Shown here: one piece after another, positions 15,760 through 24,304 of the stretch | Layout: each line of letters begins with the position of its first letter | How positions within the stretch are numbered: position 1 is the stretch's first letter | DNA from: Mitsuaria sp. PDC51 | Lineage (GTDB): Bacteria > Pseudomonadota > Gammaproteobacteria > Burkholderiales > Burkholderiaceae_C | DNA length: 64,000 nucleotides | Reading direction: 5' to 3' | Assembly (NCBI RefSeq): GCF_900113225.1 | Contig: NZ_FOZE01000001.1 | Location: 2,046,001 to 2,110,000 of the forward strand | Notes under the pieces: model-generated | What the model was told of the DNA's origin: nothing | Seen by the model: the letters and a program-made list of their open reading frames with translations, nothing else | The model's database searches: none | Position numbers and translations under genes: made by a program

Positions 15760-18407
15760 CAGAAATCGCCCGCACCAGCCTCTTCGGCAAGCTCAATCCG
15801 CTGGCCTACAAGGCGATCGAAGGCGCCACCGTGTTCTGCAAGCTGCGCGGCAATCCATACGTGGAGCTGCAGCACTGGCTGTACCAGATCCTCAACACGC
15901 CGGACTCGGACCTGCATCGCATCGTCAAGCATTACGGGCTGGACGCGGCGCAGCTGTCGGCCGACCTGATGGCCTCGCTGGACCGGCTGCCGCGCGGCGC
16001 CACGTCGGTCACCGACCTGTCGAGCTGGGTCGAGAACGCGGTCGAGCGCGGCTGGGTCTACGGCTCGCTGATGTTCGGCGACCAGCAGGTGCGCACCGGC
16101 CATCTGGTGCTGGGGATGCTGAAGACGGCGTCGATGCGCAACGTGCTGCTGTCGGTGTCCAAGCAGTTCGAGAAGATCCCGGTCGACGACCTGAGCGAGC
16201 ATTTCAACCAGATCCTGGAAGGCTCGCCCGAGCGCGCGATGCGCGCGGCCGAGCCAGGCGCGGCGCCCGGTGACGCGAGCGGCGCGATCGCGCCGGCGGC
16301 GATGGGCAAGCAGGAGGCGCTCAAGCGCTTCGCGGTGGACCTGACCGAGCGCGCGCGTAATGGCGAGATCGATCCGATCGCCGGCCGCGACGAGGAGATC
16401 CGCCAGATCGTCGACATCCTGATGCGCCGGCGCCAGAACAACCCGATCCTGACGGGCGAGGCGGGCGTGGGCAAGACGGCGGTGGTGGAGGGCTTCGCGC
16501 TGCGCCTGGCGCAGGGCGACGTGCCGCCGCAGCTCAAGGACGTGTCGCTGTACATGCTGGACATCGGCCTGCTGCAGGCGGGCGCGAGCATGAAGGGCGA
16601 ATTCGAGAACCGGCTGCGCCAGGTCATCGACGAGGTGCAGGCCTCGCCCAAGCCGATCATCCTGTTCATCGACGAGGCGCACACGCTGATCGGCGCGGGC
16701 GGCGCGGCGGGCACGGGCGACGCGGCCAACCTGCTCAAGCCGGCGCTGGCGCGGGGCAAGCTGCGCACGATCGCGGCGACGACCTGGGCCGAATACAAGA
16801 AGCACATCGAGAAGGATCCGGCGCTGACGCGGCGTTTCCAGGTCGTGCAGGTGCCCGAGCCCGATGAGCACAAGGCGGTGCTGATGCTGCGCGGCGTGGC
16901 CTCCATCCTGGAGAAGCATCACCGCGTGGCGCTGCTGGACGAGGGCATCGAGGCCGCGGTGCGTCTGAGCCACCGCTACATCCCGGCACGGCAACTGCCG
17001 GACAAGGCGGTGAGCCTGCTGGACACCGCCTGCGCGCGCGTGGCGGTGAGCCAGCACGCGACGCCGGCGGAGCTGGAGGACTGCCTGCGCCGCATCCAGG
17101 CGCTGGAGATCGAGCGCGAGATCATCGCGCGCGAGGGCGCGATCGGCATGGACGTCGCGGAGCGCCAGCAGCGCGTGGCGGCGGCGCTGGACGAATCGCA
17201 GACGCGCAAGGCGGAGCTGGAGGCGCGCCACCTGAAAGAGAAGGGCATGGTCGACCGCGTGCTGGCGCTGCACGCGCTGCTGCGCAAGGACGGGGAGGGC
17301 GCGCCTTCGGAAGATGAGCGTGGCCCGCTGCTGAGCGAGCTGCACGGCCTGCGCGCCGAACTGGCGACGCTGCAGGGCGATGCGCCGCTGATCCTGCCGC
17401 AGGTGGACGAGCAGGCGGTGGCCGCGGTGGTGCAGGACTGGACCGGCATTCCGGTCGGCCGCATGGTGCGCAACGAGCTGCAGGCGGTGCTGCAGCTGGC
17501 CGACACGCTGAATCAGCGCGTGGTGGGCCAGCGGCATGCGCTGGAGATGATCGCCAAGCGCATCGAGGTCTCGCGCGCGGGGCTGGACAACCCGAGCAAG
17601 CCGATCGGCGTGTTCCTGCTGGCGGGCACCTCGGGCGTGGGCAAGACCGAGACGGCGCTGGCGCTGGCCGAGGCGCTCTATGGTGGCGAGCAGAACGTCA
17701 TCACCATCAACATGAGCGAGTTCCAGGAGGCGCACACCGTCTCGACGCTCAAGGGCTCGCCGCCGGGGTATGTCGGCTACGGCGAGGGCGGCGTGCTGAC
17801 CGAGGCGGTGCGCCGCCGGCCGTACAGCGTGGTGCTGCTGGATGAAGTCGAGAAGGCTCACCCGGACGTGCACGAGCTGTTCTTCCAGGTCTTCGACAAG
17901 GGCTGGATGGAGGACGGCGAGGGCCGCTACATCGACTTCAAGAACACCATCATCCTGCTGACGAGCAACGCGGGCAGCGACCTGATCATGAAGCTGTGCG
18001 CGGATCCGGAGCTGATGCCGGAGCCGGAGGGCATCGCCAAGGCGCTGCGGGAGCCGCTGCTGAAGGTGTTCCCGGCGGCGCTGCTGGGCCGGCTGGTGAC
18101 GATCCCGTACTACCCGCTGAGCGAGGAGATGCTGGGCCAGATCGTGCGTCTGCAACTGGGCCGCATCCAGAAGCGCGTGGGCGAGAACCTGGGCGTGCCG
18201 CTGAGCTTCGGCGACGACGTGGTGAAGCTGATCATCAGCCGCTGCAACGAGGTCGAGAGCGGCGGCCGGGTGGTGGACGCGATCCTGACGAACACGGTGC
18301 TGCCGCGCATCAGCCGGGAATACCTGACGCGCCTGACCAATGGCCAGACGATCACCAAGGTCGCGCTGAACGTGAAGGATGGGGACTTCGAGTACGGGTT
18401 CGATTGA
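15756..18407 (+). CDS. tssH: TssH (ClpV), sheath-recycling AAA+ ATPase
   Basis: 883 aa. An N-terminal ClpV-type double-repeat domain (FGKLNPLAYKAIEGATVFCK) is followed by two AAA+ modules with Walker A motifs GEAGVGKT and GTSGVGKTE, Walker B ILFIDEAH and VVLLDEVEKAH, and the pore-loop/arginine-finger region VGYGEGG. ClpV binds the contracted TssB/TssC sheath and unfolds TssC so that subunits can be reused. It is the last gene of the core operon; the 163 bases after it carry no gene and no strong terminator. Confidence 0.97.
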   Translation: MTEIARTSLFGKLNPLAYKAIEGATVFCKLRGNPYVELQHWLYQILNTPDSDLHRIVKHYGLDAAQLSADLMASLDRLPRGATSVTDLSSWVENAVERGWVYGSLMFGDQQVRTGHLVLGMLKTASMRNVLLSVSKQFEKIPVDDLSEHFNQILEGSPERAMRAAEPGAAPGDASGAIAPAAMGKQEALKRFAVDLTERARNGEIDPIAGRDEEIRQIVDILMRRRQNNPILTGEAGVGKTAVVEGFALRLAQGDVPPQLKDVSLYMLDIGLLQAGASMKGEFENRLRQVIDEVQASPKPIILFIDEAHTLIGAGGAAGTGDAANLLKPALARGKLRTIAATTWAEYKKHIEKDPALTRRFQVVQVPEPDEHKAVLMLRGVASILEKHHRVALLDEGIEAAVRLSHRYIPARQLPDKAVSLLDTACARVAVSQHATPAELEDCLRRIQALEIEREIIAREGAIGMDVAERQQRVAAALDESQTRKAELEARHLKEKGMVDRVLALHALLRKDGEGAPSEDERGPLLSELHGLRAELATLQGDAPLILPQVDEQAVAAVVQDWTGIPVGRMVRNELQAVLQLADTLNQRVVGQRHALEMIAKRIEVSRAGLDNPSKPIGVFLLAGTSGVGKTETALALAEALYGGEQNVITINMSEFQEAHTVSTLKGSPPGYVGYGEGGVLTEAVRRRPYSVVLLDEVEKAHPDVHELFFQVFDKGWMEDGEGRYIDFKNTIILLTSNAGSDLIMKLCADPELMPEPEGIAKALREPLLKVFPAALLGRLVTIPYYPLSEEMLGQIVRLQLGRIQKRVGENLGVPLSFGDDVVKLIISRCNEVESGGRVVDAILTNTVLPRISREYLTRLTNGQTITKVALNVKDGDFEYGFD

Positions 18408-18570
18408 AGCCGGAAACTTGCTCGCGTGAGCACCGGCGGTATCGAGCTCGTATGAAGACATCTTCGAAACTTTCGGCAGCGACCGCGAGGCAAGTACCCG
18501 AAGTCGCTGCGGCGCAAGCTCGAAGCGGCTCGTCATCCACTTCCACGAAGTGATCGGCGAGCGCTGAACC

Positions 18571-18906
18571 ATGGAACTGGCCAAGACCTTCCTGCTGTTC
18601 GTCGTCACCGCCGTCGCCGAGATCGTCGGGTGCTATCTGCCGTATCTCTGGCTCAAGCAGGACAAGTCCGCGTGGCTGCTCGTGCCCGCGGCCGGCAGCC
18701 TGGCGCTCTTCGCCTGGTTGCTGACCTTGCATCCGACCGCTGCGGGCCGCGTCTACGCGGCCTATGGCGGTGTGTACATCGGCGTGGCGATGGTCTGGCT
18801 GATGCTCGTCGACAAGGTCAAGCCCACGCCCACCGACTGGATTGGCGTGGCCGTCAGCCTGGTGGGAATGGCGATCATCATCCTGGGGCGCCGGCCGGAG
18901 GCTTGA
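18571..18906 (+). CDS. ynfA: YnfA/UPF0060 family small membrane protein
   Basis: 111 aa with four hydrophobic helices and the UPF0060 hallmarks [38 protein letters not shown], and [20 protein letters not shown]. It belongs to the small multidrug resistance-like superfamily; YnfA has been linked to efflux, but its natural role is unsettled. It appears unrelated to the T6SS. Confidence 0.9.
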   Translation: MELAKTFLLFVVTAVAEIVGCYLPYLWLKQDKSAWLLVPAAGSLALFAWLLTLHPTAAGRVYAAYGGVYIGVAMVWLMLVDKVKPTPTDWIGVAVSLVGMAIIILGRRPEA

Positions 18907-18922
18907 TCCGCGCGCTTGACGC

Positions 18923-19627
18923 TCAGGGCTGGCCGATCGTCAAGGTCCCATCCTGTGCGTTGCCCGGCTCCCCGCCGACCGTGCGGCGATCGACCTGGCC
19001 CTCGCAGCCGCGCGCGCTGCATTGGTAGGCGACCAGCCGCAGCGGCTTGCCGGCCTTGGGCTCCGAGCGCTCGACCACGCGCAGCGTGAGCGTGCCCGCG
19101 GTGGCGCCCGACACCAGCGAATCGCAGCCCGTCCAGTACCCGACGAAGCGATGCGCCGTCGCGCCCGGCGCCGCGCCGTTGAAGGGCACCAGCACCACGC
19201 TGGTCCAGCGCTGGAAGGTGCCGCTCTTGCCCACGCCCGCGTGCGAGAACTCCAGGCAACTGCCCCAGCGCTGACCGCCCGCCATCACGCGGTACGCGTC
19301 GGTCGGCGTCCAGTCCAGGTCGGGCAGGGCGTCGCCGCCCGGCGCCTTGTGCTCGACGACCTGCAGCCGCTGGCCGCCCTCGGCGCGCGCGAACCCGCCC
19401 TTGTCGCGGTCGATGCGCAACTCGCCGGCATCGACGAAGCAGCCCTGGGGGCCGCACCAGCCTTCGGTCTTGATTGGGGTCAGCGTCGCCGCCGTGGCTG
19501 GACCGCGGAGCAGGTCGCGCAACTCGGTGGCGTTCTTCGCCAGGGCGTCGGCCTGGGCGGCGCAGGCGGCGAAGGCCGAGCAGGCGAGGGCGATCGCGGC
19601 GAGGGCAACGGGACGCTGGGGGTGCAT
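18923..19627 (-). CDS. Putative periplasmic immunity protein (partner of the SleB-like effector)
   Basis: 234 aa from the ATG at 19627, whose A is shared with the TGA stop of the upstream effector gene (TGATG). The N-terminus is a secretion signal (PVALAAIALACSAFAACAAQADA); FAAC is a weak lipobox, so it could be a lipoprotein. The mature part is Cys-rich (WCGPQGCF, SCLEF, TGCDSL, QCSARGCEG) and beta-rich, suggesting disulfides in the periplasm. No family was recognised. Coupling to a wall-hydrolase gene that lacks a signal peptide, beside vgrG, is the typical layout of a T6SS effector/immunity pair. Confidence 0.6.
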   Translation of the reverse strand: MHPQRPVALAAIALACSAFAACAAQADALAKNATELRDLLRGPATAATLTPIKTEGWCGPQGCFVDAGELRIDRDKGGFARAEGGQRLQVVEHKAPGGDALPDLDWTPTDAYRVMAGGQRWGSCLEFSHAGVGKSGTFQRWTSVVLVPFNGAAPGATAHRFVGYWTGCDSLVSGATAGTLTLRVVERSEPKAGKPLRLVAYQCSARGCEGQVDRRTVGGEPGNAQDGTLTIGQP

Positions 19628-20349
19628 CAGTCGTATTCCTTGTTGTTGGTGGCCTTCACGAAGTCCGCGTTGTACTTCCAGAAGATCGTGCCGCCATAGG
19701 CGGCGGTGGACTCGTATTTGTAATCCCATTTGCCGCGCAGCTTCGTCTTCTGCCCTTGCGCGTTGCGCCACCACTCTTCGCCGGGGACGTCCTTGTCCTT
19801 GATGTCGTAGATGTTGTGCTTCGGGTCGGTGATGTGGATGCCGGCCTTGACCTTGGGATGCTTGTCGTAGTTGGACTTGATGTCGGCGCCGTCCCAGAAG
19901 TAGGCGCCGTTCGAGTAGTCCGTGCCGCTGGGATCGAGCGCATTGCGCGCGCCGCGCACGGCGTCGTTCATGCCGGCGTCCTTGGCGATCTCCTCGGCGC
20001 TGGCCTTGATCAGCTTGCCGTGGCGCTGGTTGCCGTCATGCGCGGCGAAGGCGAAGGTCTTGTCGGCCTTGATGAAGGCGCTGATCGTCTTGTAGCCGCG
20101 GGCCTTCTGCTGGCGCACCAGCACGTTGGCGATGGCGGCCATCTCCTCGTAGACGTTGCCGGTCGAGCCCTCGCCATAAGCGACGGCGGCCAGCGCGCGA
20201 GTGTCGTCATCGATGGCCGGCGGCTTGTCGCGCGGCGCGGTGCCGACCGGGGCCGGCAGCGGCGACGCGGCGCGCACCAGGGTGCCGTCGTCGATGTCGA
20301 AGCAATTGGCGCCGGCGCCAAGCGGCCCGGGAATGCGGCAGGCAGGCAT
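19627..20349 (-). CDS. Putative T6SS peptidoglycan hydrolase effector (SleB/cell-wall-hydrolase-like)
   Basis: 240 aa from the ATG at 20349, behind an AGGAG site. There is no signal peptide; the N-terminus (RIPGPLGAGANCFDIDDGTL) is a Gly/Pro-rich leader. Residues ~52-200 resemble the SleB/cell-wall-hydrolase fold: LAAVAYGEGSTGNVYEEM (candidate catalytic Glu60), MAAIANVLVRQQKARGY, then ARNALDPSGTDYSNGAYFWD. The C-terminus is Lys/Tyr/Trp-rich. SleB-type enzymes cleave the glycan strand. The gene diverges from vgrG1, and its downstream partner encodes an exported Cys-rich protein. Assigned from motif spacing; a different lysozyme-like fold is possible. Confidence 0.6.
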   Translation of the reverse strand: MPACRIPGPLGAGANCFDIDDGTLVRAASPLPAPVGTAPRDKPPAIDDDTRALAAVAYGEGSTGNVYEEMAAIANVLVRQQKARGYKTISAFIKADKTFAFAAHDGNQRHGKLIKASAEEIAKDAGMNDAVRGARNALDPSGTDYSNGAYFWDGADIKSNYDKHPKVKAGIHITDPKHNIYDIKDKDVPGEEWWRNAQGQKTKLRGKWDYKYESTAAYGGTIFWKYNADFVKATNNKEYD

Positions 20350-20452
20350 GGAGATCTCCTGGATACGACCCCGGAGGCCGCGGGCAGCGCAAGTCCTGCC
20401 CCTGATGCGGATGGGGAGGATGGACGGTAACGGGCGCCGGGCGGCGGCCAAA

Positions 20453-20495
20453 GTGACTTTCGCCTCTTTTGCGCGCGATAGGCGCCCCCTACCGT
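20453..20495 (+). promoter_or_regulatory. T6SS promoter block upstream of vgrG1 (site 2 of 5)
   Basis: GTGACTTTCG at 20453-20462 (within AAAGTGACTTT), -35-like TTTTGC at 20467-20472, a 17-base spacer, and -10-like TACCGT at 20490-20495. The predicted start near 20502 supports the vgrG1 ATG at 20523. It shares CCTACCGTG at identical spacing with the vgrG2 site. The divergent effector gene may use the same region. Confidence 0.55.
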
Positions 20496-20522
20496 GTCGG
20501 CCAGGGAGATCCTGGAAGACCT

Positions 20523-22586
20523 ATGGCCTCACCGTTCCGCCTCAAAACCGCCTTGCCCGACGACGTCTTGCGCGTGCATTCGTGCACTTCGCGCGAGGGC
20601 CTGAGCGAGGCAGGAGACACCACGCTGACGCTGCTGAGCGAGCGCAAGGACATCCTGGCCTCCGAGCTGCTGGGCAAGCTGGCGACCTTGACGATCGCGC
20701 TGCGCGAGGACGCGCCGCGCCACCTCAGCGGCTACGTCACGCGCTTCGCTCAGCGCGGCTTCGAGGGCAAGCACTGCGTCTACGAGATGCAGCTCAAGCC
20801 GTGGCTGTGGCTGCTGTCGCGCACCGCGGACTGCCGCATCTTCCAGGAGATGTCGGTGCCGGACATCGTCAAGCAGGTGTTCGAGGACCATCCGGTGGCG
20901 CGGTACGAGTTCAAGCTGCTGCGCCCGTACCGGACCTGGAACTACTGCGTGCAGTACCGCGAGACCGACTTCAACTTCGTGGCGCGGCTGCTGGAGCACG
21001 AAGGCATCTACTGGTACGTGGAGCACGACGAGAGCGGCCACAAGGTGGTGCTGTGCGACTCGGCCAGCGGGCATGACGCCAAGCCGGGGTGTGAGTCGCT
21101 GCCGTTTTATGGCTCGGAATCGCAGGCTGCGCCGCAGCTGGAGTACGTGCAGGGCTGGAGCGGCGCGCAGTGCGTGCGGCCCGGCAAGGTGGTCATCACC
21201 GACTACGACTTCCAGAAGCCGTCCAGCGCGCTGGAGACCAGCCAGATGGTCAAGCGCGACTACGACCTGTCGGACGGTGAGATCTTCGATTACCCGGGCG
21301 GCTACATCCAGACCGGGGACGGCTCGCAGTACGTGGAGGACCGGCTCGACGAGCTGCAGAGCAGCCATGAGACCTATGAAGGCACGACCAATGCGCAGGG
21401 CGTGCAGACGGGCCACCTGCTGGCGCTGACGCGGCATCCGCGCGATAGCGAGAACGCGCAGTACCTGGTGACTGGCACGCAGCTGGCGCTGCACCAGGCG
21501 GCCAATGAATCGGGCTCGGGCGAGACCTCGCTGCGCTGCAGCTTCAGCTGCATCCCGGCGCAGCAGCAGTTCCGGCCGGGGCGTCGCACGCCCAAGCCAC
21601 TGGTGTCGGGGCCGCAGACGGCCATCGTGACGGGGCCGGCGGGCGAGGAGATCCACACCGACAAGTTCGGGCGGGTGAAGGTGCAGTTCCACTGGGACCG
21701 GCGGGGCAAGCGCGACGAGCGCAGCTCGTGCTGGGTGAGCGTGGCGCATCCGTGGGCGGGGTCCAACTTCGGCGGCATCCACATCCCGCGCATCGGGCAG
21801 GAGGTGATCGTCGGCTTCATCGAGGGCGATCCGGACGCGCCGATCATCATCGGCCGCACCTACAACGGCGAGAACCTGCCGCCGTGGGACCTGCCGGCCA
21901 ATGCGACGCAGAGCGGCTTCCTGACGCGTTCGACCAAGGGCGGCAGCTACGGCAATGCCAACGCGATCCGCTTCGAGGACAAGCAGGGCGCGGAGCAGCT
22001 GTGGATCCACGCGGAGAAGAACCAGGACATCGAGGTCGAGAACGACGAGACGCATTGGGTCGGGCGGGACCGGACCAAGACGATCGACCGGCATGAGACG
22101 GTGTTCGTGAAGGGGAACCGCACGGAGACGGTCGACCTGGACGAGACGATCACGGTGCATCAGAACCGGACGGAGCGGGTGGATCTCAACGAGACGATCT
22201 CGATCGGGGACAACCGGTCGGTGACGATCGGGGGAATGAAGACGGAGACGGTTGCGCTGGCCAAGGCGGAGACGATCGGGCTGGGCAAGGCGCTCACGAT
22301 CGGGCTGGGCTATCAGACGACGGTCGGCGCCATGATGAACACGACCGTCGCATTGAGTCAGACCGCGCAGATCGGACAAAACAAGAGCACCAACGTTGGC
22401 AAGAGCTACGCCATCACCGCCGGCGACGAGCTGTCCATCAATGTTGGCAAGGCGAGCCTCACGATGAAGAAGGACGGCACGATCATCATCAATGGCCACA
22501 GCTTCAGCCTGGGTACCACCGCCGAACAGACGTTCAACGCTGACGGCGAGGTGACCGTGAAGGGCAAAAAGATCCTGGAGAACTGA
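20523..22586 (+). CDS. vgrG: VgrG1 (TssI), T6SS spike protein
   Basis: 687 aa from the ATG at 20523; an in-frame start at 20469 would precede the predicted transcript. The gp27-like part (FRLKTALPDDVLRVHSC, RTADCRIFQEMSVPDIVKQV, YRETDFNFVARLLEHEGIYW) is followed by the gp5/OB region (DKFGRVKVQFHWDRRGKRDE, CWVSVAHPWAGSNFGGIHIP) and a C-terminal beta-helix of repeats based on ETVDLDETI/NRTERV. It ends without an added enzymatic domain, so it is a structural spike that would carry PAAR and cargo proteins. It heads delivery module 1. Confidence 0.97.
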   Translation: MASPFRLKTALPDDVLRVHSCTSREGLSEAGDTTLTLLSERKDILASELLGKLATLTIALREDAPRHLSGYVTRFAQRGFEGKHCVYEMQLKPWLWLLSRTADCRIFQEMSVPDIVKQVFEDHPVARYEFKLLRPYRTWNYCVQYRETDFNFVARLLEHEGIYWYVEHDESGHKVVLCDSASGHDAKPGCESLPFYGSESQAAPQLEYVQGWSGAQCVRPGKVVITDYDFQKPSSALETSQMVKRDYDLSDGEIFDYPGGYIQTGDGSQYVEDRLDELQSSHETYEGTTNAQGVQTGHLLALTRHPRDSENAQYLVTGTQLALHQAANESGSGETSLRCSFSCIPAQQQFRPGRRTPKPLVSGPQTAIVTGPAGEEIHTDKFGRVKVQFHWDRRGKRDERSSCWVSVAHPWAGSNFGGIHIPRIGQEVIVGFIEGDPDAPIIIGRTYNGENLPPWDLPANATQSGFLTRSTKGGSYGNANAIRFEDKQGAEQLWIHAEKNQDIEVENDETHWVGRDRTKTIDRHETVFVKGNRTETVDLDETITVHQNRTERVDLNETISIGDNRSVTIGGMKTETVALAKAETIGLGKALTIGLGYQTTVGAMMNTTVALSQTAQIGQNKSTNVGKSYAITAGDELSINVGKASLTMKKDGTIIINGHSFSLGTTAEQTFNADGEVTVKGKKILEN

Positions 22587-22587
22587 C

Positions 22588-23136
22588 GTGGAGCGAGTCG
22601 ACTTTCCGGCGCATGGCGCCGAGGAGGCCTCACAGGAGGCATCCCCGTTCCATGCGCTGCTGAGCCAAGGGGCGCAGGTGGCGGCGTTGCCGGCGCCGGG
22701 CCAGGTGGTCATCGGCACGCTGCAGACGGCACCCGTGATGGGTTCGGCGGGCGCGGCGCTGGTGCCGGGGTTGGGCGTGGTGGGCGTCGCTCACAGCCTC
22801 GTGCCGCTGACACCGGCGCAGGAGGGGCGAGGTGTGGCGCTGAGCGTCCTTGCGGGCGGCTCGGCGATCGTGCTGGGGCTGCTCTGGAATGGCGCGGGGT
22901 CGGAGCACTCCCTGGAACTGCCGGATCGGCAGCCAGGGGGCCAGCCGGAAGGAATCGAGATCACGGTCGACGGCCATCGTGAGGTGATCGAGGCCGCCGA
23001 AGAGCTTGAGTTGCGCTGTGGTGAGGCACGCATCGTGCTGACGGCCGATGGCCGCATCCAGCTCCGCGGGACCTACATCACGAGCCATGCGAGCGCGACG
23101 CAGCGCATCGTCGGCGGGTCGGTGCACGTGAACTGA
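22588..23136 (+). CDS. DUF6484 protein, VgrG-associated
   Basis: 182 aa from a GTG at 22588, one base after the vgrG1 stop, with GGAG eight bases ahead. The middle has a short barrel-like core (PGQVVIGTLQTAP, GGSAIVLGLLW) and the C-terminus is a beta-helix-like piece (ELRCGEARIVLTADGRIQLR, GTYITSHA) like the tip strands of VgrG. DUF6484 genes sit directly after vgrG in many beta- and gammaproteobacterial T6SS loci; a role in extending or adapting the VgrG tip is inference. A paralogue lies at 35425. Confidence 0.75.
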   Translation: MERVDFPAHGAEEASQEASPFHALLSQGAQVAALPAPGQVVIGTLQTAPVMGSAGAALVPGLGVVGVAHSLVPLTPAQEGRGVALSVLAGGSAIVLGLLWNGAGSEHSLELPDRQPGGQPEGIEITVDGHREVIEAAEELELRCGEARIVLTADGRIQLRGTYITSHASATQRIVGGSVHVN

Positions 23137-23149
23137 GGGTGACGCAGAG

Positions 23150-24304
23150 ATGCAGGTACACGTAGGGTCGAAGCATCTGGCGACCGATGTCTCGGTGGCG
23201 CTGGATGCGAGTGGCAGGGAGCATCTCGTGATCATCGCGAAGGCGACGTGGAGCATCCCCGAATGGGGGCAGCGGCCGCGACCGCTGGCGCCTCGTCCCA
23301 TCGTCTCAACAGACGACTACTTTGGGGATCCCGGCGAGAGCGCAATGAGGTACGGCGCCGATGCGGCCCGCTACAAGCCGCAGTGCGACGTGATCTTCGA
23401 CGCCACTGCGTATAGCGCCGCCGGCGCGCCGGTCACCACGCTGCTCGCAGGCTGGCAGGTAGGCGCGCTTGCCAAGCAGGTGCGGGTGATCGGCCCGCGC
23501 GTTTGGTCTGCTTCCCTGGAGCCTGGGGCGCCAGCGCCCTTCGATCGCATGCCCATCCGCTACAGCCTGGCCTTCGGAGGAACGCGCTGGTCCGACGACG
23601 GCGGGCGGCATGCCGAGTCGTTGCTGTCCAATCCCGTGGGACTGGGCTTCGCAGGACCGGATACGCTGCGGCAGATGGTTGGACAACCATTGCCGACGCT
23701 GGAGGCCGTCGATGATCCGGTGCGCCGGCCCGATGGCTCCCATCGAAGTCAGTCCTTCGGGCCCATTGGTCGGCATTGGATGCCGCGCAAGACTTTCTCC
23801 GGCACCTATGACGAGCATTGGCGCCGTGAGGTTTTCCCCTTCCTGCCCGACGACTTCGACGAAGCATTCAACCAGGTGGCGCCGCCCGACCAGCAGATGC
23901 CATATCCGGTCGGTGGCGAGGAGGTCGTCCTCACGCGCTTGATGCCACATGTCGCCGGCGAAACCGAGCGGCGCTTCTTTCTTCCGAAGCTCGACCAACC
24001 TGCAGTCCGCATCCTGCGCACGGACTATTCGCAGGAGCGTTTGAAACCGGTGGTCGACACCCTGTTCTTCGAGACAGACGCGGTGATTGATGAAGAGACC
24101 GGACGACGAGGACGTTTCACCGCGGTCTGGCGCGTCGCTACTCCCATCCGGCGCCGCATTCAGGAGTTCAGCGCGGTCACCGTTGGACCGGTTGATGAAG
24201 CCTGGTGGGCGGCGAAGGCGTCTGGTCAGGCGGATGGCGCCTGCGTGGGATGTGGCGAGGCGAAAGCGCCGGCTTTGGCAGGCGACCTCGAGGAGGTCGA
24301 CTGA
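23150..24304 (+). CDS. DUF2169 protein, T6SS effector adaptor
   Basis: 384 aa, ATG at 23150. It has the DUF2169 pattern: HLVIIAKATWSIPE, STDDYFGDPGESAMRYGAD, YKPQCDVIFDATAYSAAGAP, RVIGPRVWS and RYSLAFGG, plus QSFGPIGRHWMPRKTF and PYPVGGEEVVLTRLMP. In Agrobacterium a DUF2169 protein is needed to load a DNase effector onto VgrG, so a chaperone/adaptor role is likely for the nuclease toxin at 25812. Its TGA overlaps the next ATG (TGATG). Base composition is lower in GC than module 2. Confidence 0.85.
   Translation: MQVHVGSKHLATDVSVALDASGREHLVIIAKATWSIPEWGQRPRPLAPRPIVSTDDYFGDPGESAMRYGADAARYKPQCDVIFDATAYSAAGAPVTTLLAGWQVGALAKQVRVIGPRVWSASLEPGAPAPFDRMPIRYSLAFGGTRWSDDGGRHAESLLSNPVGLGFAGPDTLRQMVGQPLPTLEAVDDPVRRPDGSHRSQSFGPIGRHWMPRKTFSGTYDEHWRREVFPFLPDDFDEAFNQVAPPDQQMPYPVGGEEVVLTRLMPHVAGETERRFFLPKLDQPAVRILRTDYSQERLKPVVDTLFFETDAVIDEETGRRGRFTAVWRVATPIRRRIQEFSAVTVGPVDEAWWAAKASGQADGACVGCGEAKAPALAGDLEEVD

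Noticed and set aside
15672..18608. 978-aa open frame opposite tssH
   Set aside because: It is the antisense shadow of the well-supported ClpV gene; long antisense frames are expected at 70% GC, and its composition (His/Arg/Leu-rich) shows no family.
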